From Xylaria sp. FL1777 (Eukaryota > Ascomycota > Sordariomycetes > Xylariales > Xylariaceae): DNA of 64,000 nt. Shown piece by piece: positions 1 to 11,629 of this stretch (positions are counted from its first letter, which is position 1; each line of letters opens with the position of its first letter). The stretch covers positions 1 through 64,000 of the forward strand of contig MU400658.1 of assembly GCA_022578965.1 (NCBI GenBank), written 5' to 3'. Below the pieces are notes generated by a model. The model worked only from the letters and a program-made list of their open reading frames with translations. It was not told the DNA's origin and searched no databases. Made by a program: the position numbers and the translations under genes.

Positions 1-84
<84 letters not shown>

Positions 85-235
85 AAAAAAAAAAACCATA
101 CTATAAAGAATATAAGTTGTAATTCTTTTATTTTTTTAGCTTTATACTAAGTAGCAATTTATTAAATATGCTGCTATATAGTTTTTAAGCAAAAAATTAT
201 AATATATTTAAAAAGCTAAGCTTATTAAGCTTATC
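1..235 (+). repeat. Partial copy of poly-A junction repeat (J1)
   Basis: A run of about 95 nearly pure A is followed by a 140-bp segment starting ccatactataaagaa. The same segment follows the poly-A tracts at 10976 and about 52890. Similarity to those copies ends near 235, so this is a truncated third copy. What follows (from about 256) is the left end of duplicated block copy 1. The window edge cuts the poly-A, so its true length is unknown. Confidence 0.75.
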
Positions 236-255
236 TTTAAGTAAAAAACGATGTT

Positions 256-1440
256 AAGTAATATTGGTTTCTTTTTAAAGAAAGCTTAGCACGCTAAAAA
301 AATAACCAAAAGTAGTAACAACTTAAATTACCTAAGTAATATTAAATTATGTTTTTTATAAAAACAATATTACTTTTATATAATATTAGTTTTTTTTTAT
401 ATATAATTGGTTTTTTATTGTAAAGCTTATATAATATTAAGTTTTTAAGTAGCTATATAGCATTAATTTTTGTTTGCTTTTTTTATAATATTACTTTTTT
501 ACTAAAAATCAACTTTATAACATTGATTTTTTAAGTTTATATAGCATTAGTTTTTAACCTTAAAGTATTTATATAGTATTGCTTTTTTAACCTTAAAAGT
601 GTTTTGTTATATTATTGCTAACCTTAAGTAACTTTAAAGTATTTATATAGCATTGCTTTTTTAACCTTAAGTGTGCTATATTATATTATTTAATAAATAA
701 AATCATTAAAGTAATATTGCTTTTTTGTTTAAGTTTTATATAGTGTTTAAGTTTTACTTAAGTATATTAAGCAGCATTATTGCTAACCTTAAATAACCTA
801 TATAATAACAGTTTTTTAATTAAGTTTAATGTAGTATTGCTTTTTTAACTTTAAGTTTGCTAAGCAATATTATTAACCTTAAATAATTTATGTAGTATTA
901 CTTTTTTTTAAAAGCTTATATAGCATTAGTTTTTAACCTTAAGTTATTTAATATAATATTGCTTTTTTAACTTTAAGTTTACTAAGCAATATTATTAACT
1001 TTAAGTAATTTATGCAATATTGCTTTTTTTTAAAAGCTTATATAGCATTAGTTTTTAACTTTAAGTATATTAAGCAGTATTATTACTAACTTTAAATAAC
1101 TTATATAATATTGCTTTTTTTTAAAGTTTTATATAAAAACAATTTTTAATACTAAGTTATAAATTTAGTATTGCTTTTTTAGTTAAGTTTTTTATAAAAT
1201 TGATTTTTTATTATATGTTATTTATTTAGCATTGCTTTTTGTTTAGGTTTTTTGTAATATTAGTTTTTTCTTAAAATAGCTTATATAATATTATTACTAC
1301 TTATTTGTTTTTTATATAGCTTTATTTTTTGTTTTAAGTTCTTTATAGTAATATTCGTTTTTTTTTTAAAAGGTTTATGCTATATTATTGTTTATAAAAC
1401 ATAACTTATATAATATTGCATTTTTTTTATAATATAATAT
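256..1440 (+). repeat. Degenerate ~70-bp tandem array, long form
   Basis: A phrase close to tatatagcattagtttttaa, alternating with a stretch ending in attgctttttt, recurs more than a dozen times. Spacing is loose, roughly 60-80 bp. Copy 2 keeps only about 230 bp of this array (32030-32260). No open frame or gene signal lies in it. Confidence 0.7.
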
Positions 1441-1869
1441 AAAAAAAAAAGCAATATAGCTTATATATATAGCTAAAAGTATATATAGCTTTTTTATTTA
1501 TTATGATTTTTATAGCTTGCAGTAAATGTATTACTGCTTTTTTTATTTATTTTAAACATACTATTTTTTTTTTGCACTTTTTTTGTTATATTATAATATA
1601 TATTTATTTTAGCTAAAAAGTAGTTATAAAACCTAATATTTTTTTATGCATATTTTTTAGTATTATAAGTTGCTAAATGTTTATAATATAGCGTTATGTT
1701 ATAATAAAAGTTTACTAAAAAACAAAAAATAAAAAAATAAAAAACTAGGATTTTATATTGTATATTAGTTACTATATGCTTAGTTTTATAAACGTTTTTT
1801 AGTGCTTTTTTTAAAAATAATATTAATATTTAAAGAAAACATTGCTGTTTATATAAGCTTTTTTTTTTT
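1440..1869. other. Unannotated RIP-like DNA, shared by both copies
   Basis: AT-rich sequence matching about 32340-32600 of copy 2. It includes a tatatagcta-rich stretch near 1460-1500. I see no gene, repeat array or regulatory signal in it. Confidence 0.6.
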
Positions 1870-2545
1870 ATAAGTTAAAATTAGCAGCATGTTTATATAT
1901 TTAATAGCTTTTATGCTTAATTATTTGTTAGCTTAACGTAATAATATTTTTGCATTGCTTTATAAAAAGCTAATTATTTTTTTTTTTATGCTTAATTTAT
2001 TTACTTTTTTATATGTTAACCTTTTATAACATTATATCTTTTTTAATACATATAATAAACATTTGTTTATACTTTACTTTTGATTTTTTGTTTTTATTGC
2101 TTGTTTTTTTTTCTTTTCTTTTTTTTGTTTTTATAGCTTTTATATTTTTATTACTGCTTATTTTTTCTTTTGTTTTACGCTATTTTTACGCTTATTCTAT
2201 AATGCCTGTTTTGCGCTTTTTTAGCGCTTTTATTTGTTATATTGCTATTTTTGCTTGCTTTATTATTTTTTTTATAGCTTTATTACAATGCTTTTATTAG
2301 CTACAAAACATAGCTAGCAAAAACGCTAAAAGGCTTAAGCATAACAAATTGCTGCACTAAAAAAAAAAGCTGCTTAACTTTCTAGTTAATTTTATATTTT
2401 TTTTTTTAACTTGTTTTTTAATAGTAATACTTTAGCTTTTATATATACGCATAAGTTTCTTTTGTATTATTATTATTTTATTTGCAGTTAATTTTGCTTA
2501 TTTTTTTTTTCTTTTTTTATAAATGTTTTGTTTTTTATTACTTTA
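1870..2545 (+). repeat. Dispersed module D, copy 1
   Basis: This segment matches 26845-27680, which lies just outside the right edge of duplication copy 1. Shared phrases include gcttttatgcttaattattt, ttataacattata and tttgcttgctttatt. The matching slot of copy 2 (about 32600-33370) shows no clear match, so the module was gained or lost there. The 95-codon open frame at 2013-2300 is T-rich, gives only hydrophobic residues, and is interrupted in the other copy, so it is not called a gene. Confidence 0.6.
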
Positions 2546-3399
2546 CTATAAAAACCCTATAAGAAAAATTACTAAGCAAAGCAAAAAGCTGCTATATTAA
2601 GCAAATTATTATACTTAAAAACTTTATATATATTTTTTTATAAAAAAAACAAATAGCTATTTTTTATTACTTTTAGCATACAAAAAATCGCAAAAAAAAA
2701 CAAAAAAAGCTTTTTAACTTATATATAATAGCATAACATTTATATATAATAGTACTAAAGCATTAAAAAGCTTTTAAAATTTTTTTGCTTTGCTTTTGTT
2801 AGCTTATTAGTTTTATTGCTTTTGCTTTTGTTTATATATAAATTGTTATTTTTTTAAGATTTTATAATATTTTTATATTAAATATTAAATTTAGCTTTTT
2901 AAAATAGCAGCAAAATACCTAAATTAAATATTATATAACTGCTTTAGTTAATATGTTAGTTTTGCTGCTATAGCTTATATTGCTAAGCTAGCTTTAAAAA
3001 AAAACTATTTTTGTACTAAATTTAAAAGCAAAAGCATTTTTTGTTTTAAAATCTAAAATTAAAAAAATAGCTTGATTTTTGTTTACTTTTTTATAACAGC
3101 TTAAAAAAAATCTCTGATTTATAAAAGCAAAATAGCTTTTTTTTTTAATTTATAAAACTATTTTTTATAGTTTTTGTTTTATGTAGTATAGTTTTAATGT
3201 TTTATAATATAATACGTTTAAAAATAATAAAAGGTATTTTGTAGGTTTACTATAGTTTAAAACGCAAAAATCTTTAGTTTTAAAAATAAAACAAAAAAGA
3301 TTCCTTAAGTATTTTTTTTTTTTTAATAACTGTTTAAAATATAAAAATATTTGCTTTTAAAATATAACATTAAAATATAATAATTTTTACTATATAACT
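2546..3399. other. Unannotated RIP-like DNA, shared by both copies
   Basis: This stretch aligns with 33380-34240 of copy 2 from a shared ataaaaaccctat anchor onward. Nothing resembling a gene was found on either strand. Confidence 0.6.
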
Positions 3400-3670
3400 A
3401 AAACTTTAGTTTTTAGCAACTTTTTTATAGTAGCTTAAAATTTTAACTTTAAAATTAAAACTAAAATAATTACTTAAAGTTTGTTTACTTTTTTATAGTA
3501 GCTTTTAATTTTAGCTTTAAAACTAAAACTTTTGTTTTTTTTTATTTTTTTGCAGTAGTTTACAATTTTAACTTTAAAACTTAAACTAAAAAAATCGCTT
3601 AATAATAGCTTTAAAAGCAAAGATTTTTGCTTTTTAAACAAAACTAAAAAAATTGCTTAGTTTTTTTTAA
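3400..3670 (+). repeat. ~80-bp degenerate tandem repeat
   Basis: About three to four units contain a variant of agcttaaaattttaacttta followed by aaaactaaaa and a T-rich spacer. Copy 2 has the same array at about 34235-34490. Confidence 0.6.
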
Positions 3671-3829
3671 CTTTTTTTTAATAGCTTAAAATATAAAGAT
3701 TTTTGCTTTTTAAAACAAAATTAAAAAAAGCGTTAAAAATTAATATATTATTTATTTTAAAATAAATAAAGCTTATTATTAAATATGTTTTATTTTATTT
3801 AAGTTATTTCTTAAAAAAATTACTAAATA

Positions 3830-4745
3830 AAAATTTTACTGTTTTATTTTTTATTGCATTTATAGTTAAAGCTACTATTTAAAAGCTAATGTTTGTTTGT
3901 TTTAAAATAAATAAAGTGTACTGCTAAATATATTTTATTTTATTTAAGTTACTTTTTAAAAAAATCGCTAAATAAAAATTTTGCTGTTTTATTATTTATT
4001 ATATTTATAATTAAAGCTATTATTTAAAAGCTAATATAAAACTTCATATAATTATTTATTACTGCTAATTAAACTACATTTAAGTTTTAAACACTTTTTG
4101 CTGTTTTATTATTTATTGCACTTATAATTAAAGCTATTATTTAAAAGCTAGTGCTTTTTTGTTTTAAAACAAATAAAGCATACTACTAAATATGTTTTAT
4201 TTTATTTAAGTTGCTTTTTAAAAAAATTACTAAGTAAAAATTTTGCTGTTTTATTATTTATAGCTTTAATAACTAATGCTATTTTTTAAAAGCTAATGCA
4301 AAATTTCTTATAATTATTTATTATAGCTAATTAAACTATAGCTAATTAAGCTGCATTAAAGTTTTGCATTTTTTTGCTATTTTATTATTTATAGCGCTAA
4401 TAATTAAAGCTATTATTTAAAAGCTAATATAAAACTTTATATAGTTGTTTATTATAACTAATTAAGCTATAGCTAATTAAGCTATATTAAAGTTTTATAT
4501 TTTTTTACTAGTTTATTATTTATAGCTTTAGTAATAAAAGCTATTTTTTAAAAGTTAATATAAAACCTGCTATAATTATTTATTATAGCTAATTAAGCTA
4601 CATTAAAGTTTTATACTTTTTTGCTGTTTTATTATTTATAGCACTAATAATTAAAGCTATTATTTAAAAGCTAATATAAAACTTTATATAGTTATTTATT
4701 ATAGCTAATTAAGCTATAGCTAATTAAGCTATATTTAAGTTTTAA
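3830..4745 (+). repeat. Seven-unit tandem array (113-147 bp units)
   Basis: The phrase ctgttttattatttatagc recurs seven times (near 3836, 3980, 4097, 4244, 4370, 4507 and 4620). Each is followed by aattaaagctattatttaaa, and most then by one or two copies of agctaattaagct. Copy 2 also has seven units (34612-35530), with a different order of unit lengths. Confidence 0.8.
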
Positions 4746-5220
4746 ATATTTAGCTTTTATATGTAATAAATTAACAATATGCTATATAAAACTACATAAA
4801 AAATATGCTATTTACTAGTTATTTGCTTTTTTAGCATTTTTTATAAAGCTAAACAAAAAATTTAATAAAAACAAAAAGTTTTTATATATACTAAGTTAGC
4901 TATTATAGCACTAATAAAAAAAATGTTTGCTTTTTTATATAAAGAAAAAAATGTTGCTAAATAGCTAGTTTTTTATAAGAACAGTTTTTATTGTTATAAA
5001 ATCTTAGCAAAAAAAGTATTAACACGCAAAAAAAGTTAAAAGCGCAAGTTTTAATAAATTTCTTCTTAAGCAAAAAAAGCTACAACGTTAGCTTTATTAT
5101 TATTACTTTTAATTATGTTTTAAGATTTATATAAAAGTTAGAATTATAAAAACCGTGTTAAAATAAACAAAGAATATAATACAAAAAAAAAAAAAAAAGC
5201 AAATATAAAAGCAAAAAAAT
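4746..5220. other. Unannotated RIP-like DNA, shared by both copies
   Basis: This stretch aligns with about 35527-35990 of copy 2. I see no gene, array or palindrome in it. Confidence 0.55.
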
Positions 5221-5224
5221 AAAA

Positions 5225-5425
5225 AATTAAAATACCTAAAAATAAAAAGAAATAAAAAATACAATAAATAAATAAATCAATAGAAAAAATAGTAAATAAA
5301 AAAAATATAAAATAAAAAGAATATATAAAATAAAGAAAATATATAAAATAAAAGAAACGTATAAAATAAAAAAAATATATAAAATAAAGAAAATATAAAA
5401 TAAAAGAAATATAAAAATTTAATTA
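5225..5425 (+). repeat. Simple array of aaaatatataaaataaaaga-like units
   Basis: A run of near-20-bp A/T units with occasional G. Copy 2 has a shorter form at about 36060-36190. Low-complexity DNA without coding signal. Confidence 0.7.
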
Positions 5426-6635
5426 TATTAAAAGAACTTTTTGCGTAAAATACTGCTATAAAATGTTTTTTTAAACGTAATTAAAATATAAAAGAAGCTT
5501 TTAAACAAAACTATAATATGCAAAACGCAATAGCAGAAACTTTTTTTGTAGTTTTTTTACGCTTGCAAAATTTTTTACAAAAGCAAGCATAAGCACAAAA
5601 AATTAATTTATATTTACTTCTAAAAAAAAAAGCAATTGCTTTTTTGTACTACTTATAACAATAAATCTATTAGTATATTTAAGTAAACATATAATTTTTA
5701 GTGCATATAGCACTTTTAGTAACTTATATATATAAATAATAAAACACTTTTAGCTTTTTTTTTTTTTTGCTTTTAAACTTGTTATAGTTATAGCATAATT
5801 ATGCTTTATTTTTTTATTTTATTTTATTTTCGTTTATTTTTTTTTTTTTCTTTTTTAATATAAGTTTTTTTGCTATTTTTTTTTTATGATTTTATTTTCT
5901 ATGTTTTTTTAATGCACTAAAACTACAAAGTATATATGCTTTAACAATAAATTCTAAAGTAATAAAGTTTATAAAATAACTATTATTTTTATACTTTTGC
6001 TTTTTTTTTATATAAAAGAAGTCTTAATATTGCACTATAGTACTACTTTTAAATTGTTTTATTATTTAATTAATAAAAAATTACAACAAAGAAATTTAGC
6101 TTTTTTTTTAATTTATATGCAATTAGCATTACTTATAAAAAGCGTACGTTTTGCTTTTTATTTGCGTTACATTTTTTTATTAATGCTAGCAAAAAATATA
6201 GTTATAAATTATAATTATATATATGCACTTATTTTTTAACGCATTTGCATATATGTATGCTATTTTTATTTAAAAGCTCTTTTTCTTAAAAGAACTATAT
6301 GCTATAAGCTGTTTTATAAGCCTAATTATTTTTTTTTTTTTTTTAAACTATATATCTAAATAATAAAGCAAAGCTAACTTTTTTTTAGCTATAACAATAA
6401 ACTAAACTTTTTTTTACTTTTCTTTTACTTAAAAGCTTTTAAGCTATAGTATATTTTATATTTAATTGTTTTTTGTTGCTTTTTTAAGGTGTTTTTTTTG
6501 TTTTTTATATTAAATTTAACTAAACAAAAGAAAAAACGCTTAATATTTATAATAAAAAAAAAAAAACTGCTTTATATTTATAATGTAAAAAAGCTTTTAG
6601 CTGCAATAAAAAATAAGTTAAAAAGAATTAAAAAG
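5426..6635. other. Unannotated RIP-like DNA, shared by both copies
   Basis: This stretch aligns with about 36190-37340 of copy 2. It holds an 80-codon frame at 5997-6239 whose C-terminal part (residues about 48-80) is partly preserved in copy 2, but copy 2 carries an in-frame stop and no protein family is recognisable. It is treated as non-coding. Confidence 0.55.
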
Positions 6636-6639
6636 CAAT

Positions 6640-6840
6640 ATATAGTAATTTAAGCTGTTTGCTTATAAAAAAACGGATAATAAGTTTAAAAAAATTAAAA
6701 AGCAAGGTATATTATTTGCGCTGTTTATATATAAAAAAACAAAAAATAAGTTTTGAAAAGTTTAAAAACAACGCGTATTATTTAAGCTATTTATTATATA
6801 AAAAAACAAAAAAAGTATGTTTTGCAAAGTTTTAAAGCAA
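6640..6840 (+). repeat. ~65-bp tandem units, three copies
   Basis: Units begin near 6648, 6711 and 6779 and share aagctgtttgcttataaaaa-like and ataagttt phrases. Copy 2 has them at about 37380-37570. Looser ~120-bp repeats continue to about 7380, sharing phrases such as gcattagctgttttttt. Confidence 0.6.
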
Positions 6841-7400
6841 AGCTTATATACAAAAAGCTTTTTTATTTATTTTAAGCAGCAATAAGTTTATAATATAAAA
6901 ACGTATAGCAGTAATAAGCTTAAGCAACTTTATTAAGTACACTATTAAAAAAGTATATTAGCTGTTTTTTTTTTTATATATATAATATATAAAAAAACGT
7001 GTTGTTATAAAAAATAAAAGCTACTTTACTACGTATGCTATTAAAAGTGCATTAGCTGTTCTTTTTTTTTTAAATATATAAAACATACAAACGTATTGCT
7101 ATAGCAACCTAAAAAGCAGCTTTATTTTAAACGTAAATAAAAGCATATTTATTGTTTTTTCTTTTTTTTTATAAATACTTAAGTATTTAAGTAAATATTA
7201 CAAAAACATAGTATAGCAATAAGCATAAATAGCTTATATAAGTACTTAATATAAAATGCATATGTTTTTTCTTTTGTTTTTATATATATAATTTATAAAT
7301 GCAGCGCTATAAAAAGCATAAGTACTTTTTTTGCGCACTTTATGCAAAATGCATTAGCTGTTTTTTTTGTTTTTTTTTTACTACGTTTTACTTTGCTTTG

Positions 7401-7484
7401 CTATAAATTTGCTTTTTTATAAAATGTTAACTAAGCATTTTTTGCTTAAAAAACTTTATTATTTATAAAAAAGCAAATTTATAG
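7401..7484. repeat. Palindrome 1: 21-bp perfect inverted repeat
   Basis: The left arm 7401-7421 is the exact reverse complement of the right arm 7464-7484. The 42-bp spacer contains the partly palindromic aagcattttttgctt. Copy 2 keeps the structure (arms 38136-38156 and 38199-38219) with little change. Confidence 0.85.
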
Positions 7485-7509
7485 CTTTTAATAAAATGTA
7501 AAAAAGAAA

Positions 7510-7672
7510 TAAATTACTATTGTTAAGTTTACTATAAGCTAGCTTTATTTAATTTGCTTTTTTATTAATTATTAACTAAGTATTTTTTGCTAAAAAAACT
7601 TAGTTAATAGTTAATATAAAAGTAAATTAGTTAAAGCTAGCTTATAATAAACTTAATAATAGTTATTTTTTT
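7510..7672. repeat. Palindrome 2: inverted repeat with ~80-bp arms
   Basis: The left arm, from about 7510 (aaattactattgttaagttt) to about 7590, is mirrored by the right arm ending near 7672 (acttaataatagtta), with a few mismatches and almost no spacer. Its centre closely resembles the spacer of palindrome 1 (ttaactaagtattttttgct). Copy 2 keeps it at about 38243-38410. The structure could be a foldback element; there is no coding content. Confidence 0.8.
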
Positions 7673-7734
7673 TTTTTTTATATAAACTACAAAGAAAAAA
7701 AAAGAATTTATATTGCTATAGCGTAGCTTTTTAT

Positions 7735-8320
7735 TAGTAATGTTTTGTTTTTCTGTATTATTGTTTTTTTTTTTTCTTTTTGTTTATTGCTTTTAAACAT
7801 TACTAATATATAAACAAAATATTACTAAAAACTGCAATTATAATAAACTCCTTAAATAATAACATAAATTAGTTCTGTTTTTTTATATTATTGTTTTTTT
7901 TTTTTTTTACTAGCTATTGCTTTAAAACGTTACTAATATATAAACAAAATATTCTTAAAAACTGCAATTACTATAAACTCTTTAAATAATAATATAAACT
8001 TGTTTTATTTTTTTATATTATTGTTTTTTTTTTTTTTACTGTTAATTGCTTTAAAACGTTATTAATATATAAACAAAATATCTTTAAACATTACAATTAC
8101 TATAAACTCTTTAAATAATAATATAAACTAAGCTAAAGTATTTTGCTTTGTAAGCTTATTATTAGCAATGTTTTATTTTTTTATATTATTATAATTATTT
8201 CTAATATTTATTGCTTTTAAATATTATTAATATAAGAACAAAATATTTTTAAAAGCTGTAATTATTATAGCGTTTTTAAATAATAACGTAAACTAAATAA
8301 CTTTGCTTTATAAGCATTAA
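7735..8320 (+). repeat. ~130-bp tandem array, four units
   Basis: Each unit contains a ttattattgtttttttttt-like tract, then cattactaatatataaacaa, then cttaaataataacataaa. Units start near 7738, 7870, 7999 and 8170. Copy 2 has the same array at about 38470-39070. Confidence 0.75.
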
Positions 8321-8824
8321 ATATATTTTTATGCCTAAAAAAAATGCTGCAAATACTTACTAAAGCATAGTAATAAACTTAATATAAAAATAACTTGTTT
8401 TTGGTTACTTTTTTTTAAATAAAGAAATTTTTTAAATTGCTATAAAAAAACAACATTTAAAAACATATAAAAACAAACAAAGAAAATCTTAAAAGCATTA
8501 ATATTTAGCTAATAAAAAGCATTAAATAAAGGTTTAAAAGCGTTAATACTTAGTAAATTAAAAGCACTAAATAAAAGCTTAAAAAACAAAGCAGCAAATG
8601 TAGTGCTTTTATATTGCTAAAAACTTTAAAGTGTTTACTAACTATTTATAATTTCTTTGTTTGTTATACTAATATAAATAGCTATTTTAATTGTTTTTTT
8701 TTTTTGTTTTAAACTAATGTTCTTTTATGCTTAATTTCTTTTTTAACGCGTATAGCATAACTAACATAATTTTTAATATAATAGTTTAGCTTTAAATAAA
8801 ACGCAAAAACAGTATAAAAAGTAA
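8321..8824. other. RIP-like DNA up to the indel boundary of copy 2
   Basis: This stretch aligns with about 39070-39595 of copy 2. A short direct repeat built on gcgttaatacttag is present near 8500-8560. The end at gtaa (8821-8824) is exactly where copy 2 diverges into its 11.3-kb extra segment. Confidence 0.6.
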
Positions 8825-8836
8825 TAGCGTTTTTAC

Positions 8837-9136
8837 AAAACAAATAAAACAATTTTTACTAATTTTTTGCTAAGCTAAAGTGCTATAAAACAAATAAAAC
8901 AAATATTTATAATGTTTTGCTAAGCTAAAATACTACAAAATAAATAAAAAAAACACTTATAATGCTTTAATATGCTAAAGTGCTATAAAACAAATAAAAC
9001 GAACATTTATAATGCTTTAATACGTTAAAATGCTATAAAACAAATAAAATGAACATTTATAATGCTTTAATAAGTTAAAATGTTATAAAACAAATAAAAA
9101 AAACAGCAATAATGCCTTAATATGCTAAAATGCTTA
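8837..9136 (+). repeat. Exact-period 50-bp tandem array, six units
   Basis: Units start at 8837, 8887, 8937, 8987, 9037 and 9087, each beginning aaaacaaataaaa or a one-base variant and ending near gctaaagtgctat. The period is exactly 50 bp. Copy 2 has eight units (50926-51325), so unit number has changed since the duplication. Confidence 0.9.
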
Positions 9137-10789
9137 CTTTATATAAATCTATAAATAGTATATTAATATGTTTTTAAAGTATATAGCAGAATATATGTTT
9201 ATTTATTACTAAAAACAACAAAAGTAAAACAAAAGTAAAGCTTTTTTATTATAGTTGTTATTTTAAAGATAACTTTTTTGCAAAAACTACTTTAAACATA
9301 TAAAAAATGCCTAATTATACTAGCTATTAAATAAATTAATATTATTATATATAAAAAAAATTAAACTTATTAGCTTAAAAAAAGCAAAAATATAAGCTAA
9401 CGTAATTTATTAAAAATAGCAAAGCAAGCTAAAAAATATAGTTATTAAAATAAATAATGCTAAAATAGTAGTAAAAAAAGCTTTACTAAAACAGGCTTAA
9501 TAATAATTTTAACCAAAAAATAACTTAAATTAAAAAGCTAAATATATATAAAACAAAAAAAAAGGTATAGCTAGGTTTTAAGCGTTTTATATACTAAGTT
9601 AAAACACTAAAAAAAGCTATTTATTACTAAAAAAACGCGTAGTTTTGATTTTTTTTTTTTTTTTTGTGCTACACTAAATTAAAACACTAAAAAAAGCAAT
9701 TTACTACTAAAAAAACGCGTAGTTTTAATTTTCTTTTTATTTTTTGTGCTACATTAAGCAAACTATTTTATGTATTACTTGCTTATAATATTGCAATAAA
9801 AGCATTTTTTTGTATATATATAACAGCAAATTTTTATAAATTTTAAGTACGCTAGCAAACTATAATGCTTTTTTTATAAAACAGTTGTTTATTTAAAGCT
9901 TAAAACTAGCTTATTTTTAAAGTGCAAAACTAAAAGAAAATCCTTAGGTTTTAGCAACGTTATAATAGCACAAAAACAAAAAAAAAGCAACGTATATTTT
10001 ACTTATTATATAATACTTATTATAATAATAATATACGCTATAAACGAACTATATTACGTTATATTGCTGTACTTATGTATAAAAGTTGCTTTATTTTTGT
10101 TATAACGCTTTGCTTTAAAACAAAAGCAAAAAAAAAAAAAAGAAAAAAAAAACAAAAGAAAACCAAAAAAACTAAAACGCAAAAGCAAGCCAAAAAAGCT
10201 ATAAGAACAAAACACTTAGTACGTAAAATAAAACGTATTATAAATAGCTTATTGCTTTATTTTTTTACGATTTACGTACTATAAAAACAAAGTAAATTTT
10301 ATAAGCTAAAACTTAACAAAAATAAAGCAATTATTTGCTATATGTTTTTTGCTTTGTTTTTTTTTTAATTAGTTAAAGATACAAAAAACATTGCTAAGTT
10401 TTGCTTCTTAAAAAAAAAGTAGCTTAAGTTATACTATTAATATAGCATTATGCTTTTTATAAAAATGCAAAACTATAAAAAGCTAAATAAGCTTATATAA
10501 TTTAACGTAAAATTACTTAGTTATTTAGCTTTAATGCTATAAAAGTTTAAAAACAGCAAAACTTAAACCAAAAAAAAAAAAAAGCTATAAAAAAAAAAAA
10601 CAACTGTTTAAATATTTTAAAGAAAATAAGTAATGTTTTTTTTTTTCCTTTTTATATTTATTATATATATATATATTATATATTATACTCTTATATTCTA
10701 CTACTATATTATACTATTGTATTTTATTACTATATTGTACTTTTGTATTTTATTACTGTATTATACTATAGTTATTGCTTTAAAAAAAA
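9137..10789. other. RIP-like DNA with Lys-rich low-complexity frames
   Basis: This stretch aligns with about 51326-52840 of copy 2. A short direct repeat ending acgcgtagttttaattt occurs at about 9590-9650 and 9670-9735. The 69-codon frame at 10075-10284 is a run of K, T and Q codons from a purine-rich tract; no family is recognisable. No gene is called. Confidence 0.6.
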
Positions 10790-10980
<191 letters not shown>

Positions 10981-11112
10981 CCATACTATAGAAAATATAA
11001 GTTATAATTCCTTTATTTTTTTGGCTTTATACTAAGTAGCAATTTATTAAACGTATTATTATGTAATTTTTAAGTAAAAAATTATAATATATTTAAAAAG
11101 CTAGGCTTATTA
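10981..11112 (+). repeat. Poly-A junction repeat (J2)
   Basis: Starts ccatactatagaaaatataa and includes gctttatactaagtagcaat. It matches 95-235 and about 52893-53035. It is the reference copy inside duplication copy 1. Confidence 0.75.
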
Positions 11113-11629
11113 AGCCTTAAGACCTAAAAAACAATAATATATTTTAAACACTATATGTTAACAATTTGCTTTTTTTTGCATATAAAACAACTTTGCTACT
11201 TTTGTTTTTTTATTTTTAATTTTAGCTACTATTTTATATTTAAAAAACTTAGTTTTTAATAAGCTAACATATTAAGCATACTATTATATAGCTTATTAAG
11301 CTATTATAATGTAGTAATATTATTATAGCTACTATAAATAAAAAAACCTGCAACTTAAAAAGCAGCTAAAATATAACGCTATAAATTTTATAAACTTATA
11401 GCAAAAAAGCATATAATGCTAATAGTTCTTTTTTACTTATATAATAAGCTTATAATTTAAAATTATATTTAATATAATAGCTTTTTTAGCTTTACTTTTT
11501 AACAAAAATAAAGCTAAAGTACTATTAAGTATTATACTGCTTAAGTTGCTTTATTATTACAGCATAATAAAAACACATTATTAAATTTTTACGTTTGTTT
11601 AAGCTTAGCTTAATTAACTTTAAGCGCAA
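11113..11629. other. RIP-like DNA, shared by both copies
   Basis: This stretch aligns well with 53041-53538 (shared phrase acttagtttttaataagcta and others). No gene was found. Confidence 0.55.

Noticed and set aside
1..95. Telomere or chromosome end at the window start
   Set aside because: The run is poly-A without any TTAGGG-type repeat.
2013..2300. 95-codon open frame
   Set aside because: T-rich tract giving F, L and I only; interrupted in the second module D copy; no family recognised.
5997..6239. 80-codon frame, considered as a possible cysteine-rich fungal protein remnant
   Set aside because: Part of the sequence is conserved in copy 2, but a stop interrupts it there and no motif survives scrutiny.
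8837..9136. CRISPR array (regular 50-bp units)
   Set aside because: Units are repeats throughout with no unique spacers, and the DNA is eukaryotic heterochromatin.
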